Below are positions 57,336-64,000 of a stretch of 64,000 bases of DNA, one piece after another. The position numbers and the translations under genes were made by a program. Below the pieces are notes generated by a model. That model searched no databases. It was not told the DNA's origin and saw nothing but the letters and a program-made list of their open reading frames with translations. Each line of letters begins with the position of its first letter. Position 1 is the first letter of the stretch. Origin of the DNA: Couchioplanes azureus (GTDB lineage Bacteria; Actinomycetota; Actinomycetes; Mycobacteriales; Micromonosporaceae); NCBI RefSeq assembly GCF_014648355.1, contig NZ_BMQY01000002.1, positions 124,001 to 188,000 on the forward strand, given 5' to 3'.

Positions 57336-59471
57336 GTGACGCTACGACTGGTGCTCGGCCTGACGATGACCGCGGCCGCGTTCCTCCTGGCCGGGCGGCG
57401 GGTCCGCACCCTGGTCCGGCTGGCGCGCACCGGGCAGCCGGTGGAGCCGGAACGCACCAGGGACCTGGGCACCCGCCTGTGGGCGATCGTCACCGAGGTG
57501 TTCGGCCAGCGGAAGCTGCTGAAGTGGAGCACTCCCGGCCTCGCGCACTTCGCGGTGTTCTGGGGGTTCGTGATCCTCGGCGCGACCATCGTGGAGGGCT
57601 ACGGCGCGCTGTTCGACCCCGACTTCCACATCCCGCTCATCGGCACCCACGCCTGGCTCGGTTTCCTCGAGGACTTCTTCATCGTGGCGGTGCTGCTGTC
57701 GCTCGTCGTCTTCGCCGCGATCCGCCTGCGCCACAGCCCGCGGCGCGACGGGCGCCGGTCCCGGTTCTTCGGCTCGCACGTGGGCGCCGCGTGGCTCGTC
57801 CTGTTCATGATCTTCAACGTGATGTGGACGCTGCTGCTCTGCCGTGCCGCGCAGATCAACACCGGGAACTTCCCCTTCGCCGAGGGCGCGTTCGCCTCGG
57901 AGGCGGTCGCCCGGCTGCTGGAGCCCGCCGGGCACGCCGCCAACGAGGTCATCGAGACGGCCGCTCTGCTGGCCACGCTCGGCGTCGTGCTCGCCTTCCT
58001 CGTGATCGTCGTGCACTCCAAGCACCTGCACATCGGCCTCGCGCCGCTCAACGTGCTGTTCTCCCGGCGCCCGCGGGCGCTGGGCCCGCTGCTGAGCGTG
58101 CACTCGGGCGGCGCGCCGGTGAACTTCGAGGACCCGGACGAGGACGACAAGATCGGCCGGGGGACGATCGAGGACTTCACCTGGAAGGGCATGCTGGACT
58201 TCGGCTCCTGCACGGAGTGCGGCCGGTGCCAGTCCCAGTGCCCGGCCTGGCACACCGACAAGCCGCTCAACCCCAAGCTGGTCATCATGGGCCTCCGCGA
58301 CCACGCGCTGGCGAAGGCGCCGTACCTGCTCGCGTCCTCCGACGCCGAGCGTGACGCTCTGGGCGAGGAAGCCCGCGCGGAGGCGGCCCGGCCGCTCGTC
58401 GCCCCGGCGCAGGAGGGTGGCGTCATCGACCCCGACGTGCTCTGGTCCTGTGTGACCTGCGGCGCGTGCGTCGAGCAGTGCCCGGTCGACATCGAGCACG
58501 TCGACCACATCGTCGACATGCGGCGCTACCAGGTGCTCATCGAGTCGCAGTTCCCGAAGGAGGCCAACCTCATGCTGCGCAACCTCGAGCGGGCCGGGGA
58601 CCCGTGGGGGCGCGGCGGCAAGGCGCGGCTGGAGTGGACGGCCGGGCTCCCCTTCGAGGTCCGCGTGTTCGGCACCGGCGGCGAGGACCGGCTGCCCGAC
58701 GACGTCGAATATCTCTTCTGGGTGGGTTGCGCGGGCGCGCTGGACGAGAACGCCAAGCGGACCACCCGCGCGGTCGCCCAGCTCCTGCACGAGGCCGGCG
58801 TCGAGTTCATGGTGCTCGGCAGCGGCGAGACGTGCACCGGCGACGCCGCCCGCCGCCTCGGCCAGGAGATGCTCTTCCAGGAGCTGGCCACGCAGAACGT
58901 GGAGACGCTCACCGCGGCCGGGGCGCGGAAGATCGTCGTGACCTGCGCGCACTGCTTCAACACGATCGGCAACGAGTACCGCCAGCTCGGCGGCGACTTC
59001 GAGGTCGTCCACCACACCCAGCTGCTCTCCCGGCTCGTGGCCGACGGCCGGCTGCGTCCGGCGCACCCCGTCGACACCGCGGTCACCTACCACGACCCCT
59101 GCTACCTGGGGCGACACAACCGCGTCTTCGAGCCGCCGCGCGAGCTGCTGGGCAGCGTGCCGGGACTGCGGTTCGCCGAGATGGCCCGCAGCCGCGAGAC
59201 GTCGTTCTGCTGCGGTGCGGGCGGTGCCCGCATGTGGATGGAGGAACCCCTCGGGACGCGCATCAACGAGGCCCGCACCGACCAGGCGCTGGAGACCGGG
59301 GCGAGCGTGGTCGCCGCGGCGTGCCCGTTCTGCATCAGCATGCTCACCGACGGGGTCGCCACCCGCAAGCAGCAGGGCAGGGCGGCGCAGGACGCCCGGG
59401 TCACCGACGTGTCCGAGCTGCTGCTGCGATCGGTACGCGGCGACGGCGCGGCGCCCGCGAGCCCGGAATAA
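57336..59471 (+). CDS. etfD: EtfD-like membrane iron-sulfur protein (ETF:menaquinone oxidoreductase)
   Basis: 711 residues; GTG with GAGGAG six bases upstream. About five or six membrane helices in 1-240 with several His (LAHFAVFWGFVILG, IVVHSKHLHIGLAPLNVLFS), like a NarI-type haem subunit. Two [4Fe-4S] clusters: CTECGRCQSQCP (about 292-303) and CVTCGACVEQCP (372-383). Two HdrD/CCG cysteine-rich domains follow: GCAGALDENAKR, VTCAHCFNTI, YHDPCYLGRHN, FCCGAGGARMWME. In mycobacteria EtfD links EtfBA from beta-oxidation to menaquinone. The gene order here strongly suggests the same: electrons from ETF through FeS and haem to the quinone pool. Confidence 0.92.
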   Translation: MTLRLVLGLTMTAAAFLLAGRRVRTLVRLARTGQPVEPERTRDLGTRLWAIVTEVFGQRKLLKWSTPGLAHFAVFWGFVILGATIVEGYGALFDPDFHIPLIGTHAWLGFLEDFFIVAVLLSLVVFAAIRLRHSPRRDGRRSRFFGSHVGAAWLVLFMIFNVMWTLLLCRAAQINTGNFPFAEGAFASEAVARLLEPAGHAANEVIETAALLATLGVVLAFLVIVVHSKHLHIGLAPLNVLFSRRPRALGPLLSVHSGGAPVNFEDPDEDDKIGRGTIEDFTWKGMLDFGSCTECGRCQSQCPAWHTDKPLNPKLVIMGLRDHALAKAPYLLASSDAERDALGEEARAEAARPLVAPAQEGGVIDPDVLWSCVTCGACVEQCPVDIEHVDHIVDMRRYQVLIESQFPKEANLMLRNLERAGDPWGRGGKARLEWTAGLPFEVRVFGTGGEDRLPDDVEYLFWVGCAGALDENAKRTTRAVAQLLHEAGVEFMVLGSGETCTGDAARRLGQEMLFQELATQNVETLTAAGARKIVVTCAHCFNTIGNEYRQLGGDFEVVHHTQLLSRLVADGRLRPAHPVDTAVTYHDPCYLGRHNRVFEPPRELLGSVPGLRFAEMARSRETSFCCGAGGARMWMEEPLGTRINEARTDQALETGASVVAAACPFCISMLTDGVATRKQQGRAAQDARVTDVSELLLRSVRGDGAAPASPE

Positions 59472-59548
59472 GGAAAAGCGGCGCCGCCAAGATCCCTCTG
59501 CCGCCTAGCCTGGAGGTACGAATCCCGAGGTCGAGCCAGGCGGTTGCG

Positions 59549-61477
59549 TTGTTCTCACCGGCGAGTCTGCTGCTAGGGCGGTTGCGGTACGCGTACAAGA
59601 TCGTCCTGGTGACGGTGGTGCTGTTGCTTCCGCTGGGCTTCGTCACCTGGGGTTACGTGGGAATCCAATCCAGCCAGGTCGCGTTCAGCGCCAAGGAGCG
59701 CGTCGGTGTCGCCTATCTGCGGCCGCTGTTCGGGCTGACCGCGGCCACGGTGCGGGCGCGGCACCTGGCGGTCTCCGGCGGCGATCCCGCCGAGGCCCCG
59801 GTCGGCGCGTCGATCGCCGAGGTGGACGCGGCGGACCGGGCCCACGGTGCGGAGCTCGGGGTCGGCCAGGCGTGGTCCACGGCCAAGGCCGAGCTGGCCG
59901 CCGCCGCGAACGCCGGGGCCGGGCAGGCCGCCTACGACGCCTACAGCAAGGCCTCGGCCGCGCTGCTCGACCTCATCGTCGCCGTCTCCGACGGATCGAA
60001 TCTCACCCTGGACCCGGACCTGGACTCCTACTACCTGATGGACGCGTTGGTCTTCCGGCTGCCCGGGCTGCTCGACCAGGCCGGCCGGGCGGTCGACGAG
60101 ACGGCCCTGGCGGCCGGGGGCGCCGAGGCCGCGGCCCGGACCACCCAGCTCCATCTGGCCCGGGCCGCCGGGGCGCTGGCCAGCACCCAGGAGGCGGTCG
60201 ACACCGGGATGGCCACCGCCCTCGCCAAGACCGCCCGGTCGGAGCTGGCCGGGGTGCGCCCGCTGGTCGAGGCCGAGCAGCAGGCCCTCACCGCCCTGCT
60301 CGCCCAGGTCGACGGTGCCGTCGCCTCGGGGCGGCTCGCGGATGTCACGCCCGCGGCCGGGGACGCGGCGTGGAGCGCGGTGGTGCGGCTGTCGGAAGGA
60401 CTCGTACCTCACCTGGACGCGCTGCTGACGACGAGGATCGCCGGGTTCCGGACGAAGGCCTACGTCGTCGAGGCGGCGGCGGCCGGAGCCCTGCTGCTGG
60501 TGGCCTACCTCCTGGTGGGGTTCTACCGGTCGGCGACGGTCCCGTTGCGCCGGATCGTGACCGCGCTGCGGGCCCTGGCCCAGGGCGACCTCACCCAGCA
60601 GGTGCCCGTCGACACCCGCGACGAGGTCGGTCAGATGGGCGCCGCGTTCAACGACGCTCTCGCCCGGGTCCGCGAGGCGGTACGCGCCCTGCGCGCCGAC
60701 GCCGACGAGGTCGCCACCACGTCCACCACCCTGTCCCAGGTCAGCGCCGACATGCGGACCACCGCGGAGTCGACGGCGGCCAAGGCGGGGCAGGCCGGCA
60801 CGGTCGCCGACGCCGTCTCGCAGCACCTCACCGCGGTGTCCGCCGGGGCCGAGGAGATGTCCGCGTCGATCGGGGAGATCTCGCAGGGCGCGAGCCAGGC
60901 CGCGGCGGTGGCCACCGAGGCGGTCGGGGCGGCGCGCGACACCGAGCAGACGATCGGCCGGCTCGGCACCAGCTCGGCCCAGATCGGCGAGGTGCTGAAG
61001 GTCATCACCGCAATCGCGGCACAGACCAATCTGCTCGCCCTCAACGCCACCATCGAGGCGGCCCGCGCGGGCGAGGCCGGCAAGGGCTTCGCCGTCGTCG
61101 CGGGCGAGGTCAAGGACCTGGCGCAGGAGACCGCGAAGGCCACCCAGGACATCGCGACCCGGGTCGACGCCATCCAGACCGATGCCCGGGACGCCGCTAC
61201 CGCGATCCAGCAGATCAGCGACATCATCACCCGGGTCAACGAGATCCAGTCCACCATCGCCGCCGCCGTCGAGGAGCAGTCGGCCACCACGTCGGAGATG
61301 ACCCACGGGATCAGCGAGGTGGCGGCCGGGGCCGAGCGGATCGCCGCGGGCATCGGCTCCGTCACCCAGGAGGCGAACCGGACCACGACCGGCGCGGAAT
61401 CGACGGCCCGTTCGGCCGGCGAGCTCGCGCACACCGCGGAACGGCTCCGCGGCATCGTCGCCGGCTTCACGACCTGA
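59549..61477 (+). CDS. methyl-accepting chemotaxis protein (chemoreceptor 3), probable TTG start
   Basis: 642 residues from the TTG at 59549 (MFSPASLLLGRLRYAYKI). No ATG or GTG is available in frame between the etfD stop and the first helix; AGG lies eight or nine bases upstream, so the start is weakly marked. Helix 1 about 20-41; large sensor of about 260 residues containing a repeated LTLDPDLDSYYLMDALVFRL motif, known from long four-helix or nitrate/nitrite-type sensors of bacterial MCPs; helix 2 about 304-326; HAMP (LRRIVTALRALAQGDLTQQV); signalling tip [20 protein letters not shown] near 490. No solute-binding protein gene adjoins. It lies 77 bases after etfD. Confidence 0.94.
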   Translation: MFSPASLLLGRLRYAYKIVLVTVVLLLPLGFVTWGYVGIQSSQVAFSAKERVGVAYLRPLFGLTAATVRARHLAVSGGDPAEAPVGASIAEVDAADRAHGAELGVGQAWSTAKAELAAAANAGAGQAAYDAYSKASAALLDLIVAVSDGSNLTLDPDLDSYYLMDALVFRLPGLLDQAGRAVDETALAAGGAEAAARTTQLHLARAAGALASTQEAVDTGMATALAKTARSELAGVRPLVEAEQQALTALLAQVDGAVASGRLADVTPAAGDAAWSAVVRLSEGLVPHLDALLTTRIAGFRTKAYVVEAAAAGALLLVAYLLVGFYRSATVPLRRIVTALRALAQGDLTQQVPVDTRDEVGQMGAAFNDALARVREAVRALRADADEVATTSTTLSQVSADMRTTAESTAAKAGQAGTVADAVSQHLTAVSAGAEEMSASIGEISQGASQAAAVATEAVGAARDTEQTIGRLGTSSAQIGEVLKVITAIAAQTNLLALNATIEAARAGEAGKGFAVVAGEVKDLAQETAKATQDIATRVDAIQTDARDAATAIQQISDIITRVNEIQSTIAAAVEEQSATTSEMTHGISEVAAGAERIAAGIGSVTQEANRTTTGAESTARSAGELAHTAERLRGIVAGFTT

Positions 61478-61500
61478 CGGGAGCGGCGGCGCCGCCGGGA

Positions 61501-62523
61501 CTAGGGGCGCAGGAGCACCTTGATCGCCCGGCGCTCGTCCATCGCCCGGTAGCCCTCGGCGGCCTCGTCGAGCGGAAGCTCCAGGTCGAACACCCGGCCG
61601 GGATCGATCCGGCCGCTCACGATCCGGTCCAGCAGGTCGGGCAGGAACCGGCGGACCGGCGCCGGCCCGCCGTGCAGGTGCACCCCGGAGAAGAACAGCT
61701 CCATGCCCGGCAGCGTGACCTCGTGGGCCACGCCGACGAACCCGACGTGCCCACCGGCGCGGGTGGAACGGATCGCCTGCAGCATCGACTCCTGGGTGCC
61801 GACGGCCTCGATGACCGAGTGCGCGCCGAGCCCGCCGGTGAGGTCCTTGATCCGGGCCACGCCCTCGTCGCCGCGTTCGGTGACGATGTCGGTGGCCCCG
61901 AACTCGTCGGCGAGCTTCTGCCGGTCGGCGTGGCGGCTCATCGCGATGATGCGCTCCGCGCCGAGCTCCCGGGCCGCCAGCACGCCCAGCAGCCCCACCG
62001 CGCCGTCGCCCACCACGGCGACGGTCTTGCCCGGACCGGCCTCGGCGGCCACCGCGCCGAACCAGCCGGTGCCCAGCACGTCGGAGGCGGCCAGGAACGA
62101 GGGCACCAGGTCGTCCGGCGGGACCTCCGGCAGGGGAACCAGGGTGCCGTCGGCCAGCGTGATCCGGACCCGCTCGGCCTGGGCACCGTCGGGGGCCGCC
62201 GGCTGCCGGTTCACGCAGTGCGTCTGGTAGCCGGCCCGGCAGATCTCGCAGGTGTTGTCGGAGGCGAAGAACGAGCCCACCACGAACTGGCCGGGCCGGA
62301 CCGTCGTCACCGCCGAGCCGACCTCCTCGACGATGCCGGCGTACTCGTGGCCCATCGGCCGCGGCTTGCGGAGCGCCTCGATGCCGCGGTAGGGCCACAG
62401 GTCGGATCCGCAGATGCACGTCGCGGAGAGCCGGACGATCGCGTCCGTGGGCTCGGCGATCACCGGCTCGGCGCGATCCTCGACCCGGACCTCGCCGGGC
62501 GCGGTCATCACGGCAACACGCAT
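61501..62523 (-). CDS. zinc-dependent medium-chain alcohol dehydrogenase
   Basis: 340 residues; AAGGAG eight bases before the ATG. Catalytic zinc ligands in ATCICGSDLWPYRG (Cys) and MGHEYAGIVEEVG (His-Glu). The structural-zinc lobe is a reduced form, ASDNTCEICRAGYQTHC, with three Cys. Rossmann motif VAVVGDGAVGLLGVLAA and MSRHADRQKLADEFGATDIV, where Arg/His after strand 2 favours NADP. The C-terminal EGYRAMDERRAIKVLLRP is typical of this subfamily of uncharacterised actinobacterial enzymes. Convergent with chemoreceptor 3 across 23 bases that include a CGGCGGCGCCGCCG palindrome. Confidence 0.92.
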   Translation of the reverse strand: MRVAVMTAPGEVRVEDRAEPVIAEPTDAIVRLSATCICGSDLWPYRGIEALRKPRPMGHEYAGIVEEVGSAVTTVRPGQFVVGSFFASDNTCEICRAGYQTHCVNRQPAAPDGAQAERVRITLADGTLVPLPEVPPDDLVPSFLAASDVLGTGWFGAVAAEAGPGKTVAVVGDGAVGLLGVLAARELGAERIIAMSRHADRQKLADEFGATDIVTERGDEGVARIKDLTGGLGAHSVIEAVGTQESMLQAIRSTRAGGHVGFVGVAHEVTLPGMELFFSGVHLHGGPAPVRRFLPDLLDRIVSGRIDPGRVFDLELPLDEAAEGYRAMDERRAIKVLLRP

Positions 62524-62606
62524 GAGAAGGGCTCCTTGCTGGGGCAACGGCGGAAGAGATCAGGACTGCCTACCCACTGCGGCGGCAAGAAACCACTCGA
62601 GAGCGG

Positions 62607-64000
62607 CTATTCGGCGACCTCGCCGATCAGCTCGTCCCGGCCGCCGGCCGCGCCGGCCGGCCAGTGCCGCGCCCACCGCTGGTCGTCCTCCAGCTGAGCG
62701 GCGAGCGACACCAGCAGCGGCTCGCTGTGCGCGGGACCGAGCAGCTGGGCGCCGACCGGCAGCCCGTCCGGGGTGAAGCCGGCCGGCACGTTCACCCCCG
62801 GCCAGCCGAGGACGTTCCACGGCCAGGCGTACGGGCACGCGGCGATCATCGCCCGGTCCGTGCCCCATCCGGACAGCCCGGCCCAGGCGCCGATCTTCGG
62901 GGGCGGGACGGCCGTGGTCGGCGTGAGCACCACGTCGCACCGGGTGAAGACGGCCCCGATCCGGTGGCGCAGGCGGGCGTCGGCGGCCCAGGACAGGCGC
63001 AGCGCGGCGCCGCCCAGCAGCCGCCCCTGCCGCGCGGTGTGCCGGGTCCGGGGATCCAGCACCGCCCGGTCCGGCACCCGCCGGGTCCAGTCCCGGACGC
63101 CGGCCGCCGCGCGCGGGACGAAGGCCAGCCCGATCAGCCCGTAGCGGGGATCCTCCTCGACGACGTCGTGACCCAGCCGGGCCAGGGTCGCCGCCAGGTC
63201 GGTGACGGCCCGGCGCACCTCCGGGTCCACCGGCCGGGAGATGCCGCCCGCAAAGGCGCTGCGGAACGACAACGCGATGCGCAGGCGGCCCGGATCGCGC
63301 CGCACCGCCGGCAGGACCCGCACGGGCGGCGGGCGGTGCAGGTCGCCGGCGTGGCTGCCGGCGGCCGCGTCGAGCAGCAGCGCCGCGTCGGCGACCGTAC
63401 GGGCCAGCGGCCCGTAGCCGGTGAGGCCGTGGAAGGCCTCGGGGTGCGGCCAGGTGGACACGCGCCCGCGCTGCGGCTTGATGCCGACCAGGTGGGTCCA
63501 GGCGGCCGGGATGCGCACCGAGCCCGCGCCGTCCGAACCGAGGGCCGCCGCCACCAGGCCGGCGGCGACCGCGGCCGCCGCACCGCCGGAGGAGCCCCCG
63601 GGGGTACGCTCCGGCGCCCACGGGTTGCGGGTGGCGCCGAAGGCGGGTCCCTCGGTGAACGGCCACTGCCCCAGCTCACAGGTGTTGGTCTTGCCCACGA
63701 TGACGGCGCCGGCGGCGCGTAGCCGGCGTACCGCCTCGGCGTCGGTCTGCTGGGGCGGGAACTCACCGGCACAGCCGAACGCGGTCGGGTCCCCGGCCAC
63801 GTCGATGTCGTCCTTGACGGCCACCGGAACGCCGAGCAGCGGCAGCCGTTCGCCCGCGGCCAGCCGGCGGTCGGCCGCGTCCGCCTCGGCGAGCGCCGCC
63901 TCGGCGCGTACCCGGCGGAAGGCGTTGAGGGTCGGCTGGGCCGCCTCGATGCGCCGCAGCGCCCGCTCGACGAGCGACCGCGACGTGACCTCGCCCTCGG
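62607..64000 (-). CDS. amidase signature family enzyme (5' end outside window)
   Basis: The frame remains open to the right edge, so the N-terminus is missing; 464 residues are visible and only a short piece is lost judging by family length (about 470-500). Ser-Ser-Lys triad: Lys in LLGVPVAVKDDIDVAGD, cis-Ser in PGGSSGGAAAAVAAGL, and the nucleophilic Ser in ALGSDGAGSVRIPAAW. The C-terminal WNVLGWPGVNVPAGFTPDGL and PVGAQLLGPAHSE are usual. Hydrolyses an amide bond in the cytoplasm; the substrate is unknown. It ends 83 bases before the alcohol dehydrogenase start on the same strand. Confidence 0.92.
   Translation of the reverse strand, partial: EGEVTSRSLVERALRRIEAAQPTLNAFRRVRAEAALAEADAADRRLAAGERLPLLGVPVAVKDDIDVAGDPTAFGCAGEFPPQQTDAEAVRRLRAAGAVIVGKTNTCELGQWPFTEGPAFGATRNPWAPERTPGGSSGGAAAAVAAGLVAAALGSDGAGSVRIPAAWTHLVGIKPQRGRVSTWPHPEAFHGLTGYGPLARTVADAALLLDAAAGSHAGDLHRPPPVRVLPAVRRDPGRLRIALSFRSAFAGGISRPVDPEVRRAVTDLAATLARLGHDVVEEDPRYGLIGLAFVPRAAAGVRDWTRRVPDRAVLDPRTRHTARQGRLLGGAALRLSWAADARLRHRIGAVFTRCDVVLTPTTAVPPPKIGAWAGLSGWGTDRAMIAACPYAWPWNVLGWPGVNVPAGFTPDGLPVGAQLLGPAHSEPLLVSLAAQLEDDQRWARHWPAGAAGGRDELIGEVAE

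Noticed and set aside
1-64000. Mobile elements, prophage, tRNA or rRNA genes
   Set aside because: No transposase, integrase, terminal repeats, cloverleaf-type sequence or rRNA segment was recognised on either strand.

Overview
The window is GC-rich throughout, with strong third-position GC, GTG/TTG starts, GGAGG-type ribosome sites and many 4-base ATGA overlaps. The gene set points to a motile, sporangium-type actinomycete of the Micromonosporaceae, most likely Actinoplanes or a close relative. It includes a SapB-like morphogenetic lanthipeptide, three methyl-accepting chemotaxis proteins, FliA-type promoters, and STAS/SpoIIE/anti-sigma partner-switching proteins. This is inference from gene content; there is no rRNA, tRNA, insertion sequence, phage or CRISPR in the window.

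Layout. 1-4.0 kb: a secreted lytic-domain/FG-GAP protein cut by the left edge, a MarR regulator with palindromic operators, and an assimilatory-type nitrate reductase. 4.0-6.6 kb: an orphan family-3 solute-binding protein divergent from chemoreceptor 1, each behind a CTCA-N16-GCCGAT promoter. 6.6-15.2 kb: a BtrH-like protein, a dehydrogenase-RidA-TfoX operon facing a LysR regulator, a PadR/HAAS-like pair with an ABM monooxygenase, YdcF, a SnoaL-like protein, and a repeat protein with seven 12-residue units. 15.4-22.3 kb: a complete class III lanthipeptide locus in ram order (ramC-ramS-ramA-ramB, with a ramR-like regulator convergent at its end), whose precursor core is nearly identical to SapB. 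22.4-29.6 kb: a membrane diguanylate cyclase, a giant LuxR (LAL) regulator with a probable CTG start, and a secreted M4 metalloprotease. 29.6-34.6 kb: a decayed MFS transporter, a STAS-SpoIIE-HATPase operon and two small uncharacterised genes. 34.6-39.2 kb: an FGGY kinase and pntAB transhydrogenase. 39.5-43.5 kb: chemoreceptor 2 in an operon with a lipoprotein sugar-binding protein, then a STAS/HATPase protein. 43.7-48.5 kb: a secreted protein and an RHH-DUF4097-DrrA-DrrB-like operon behind a TGATGCCAT operator array, then a methyltransferase. 48.6-55.5 kb: a fungal-type galactose oxidase with three carbohydrate-binding modules, then a FadR-type regulator with a lipocalin-like protein and a GMC oxidase. 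55.5-64 kb: etfBA plus a membrane EtfD-like quinone reductase, chemoreceptor 3, a zinc alcohol dehydrogenase and an amidase cut by the right edge.

How it fits together. Two of the three chemoreceptors sit next to a solute-binding protein that has no permease or ATPase beside it, and the first pair shares FliA-type promoters. This suggests binding-protein-mediated chemotaxis of flagellated spores. The ram locus should make a surface-active peptide for aerial or sporangial surfaces; its regulator lacks the usual phospho-acceptor Asp. Several regulator genes have a -10-like element 5-7 bases before the start codon, suggesting leaderless mRNAs with operators placed over the start.
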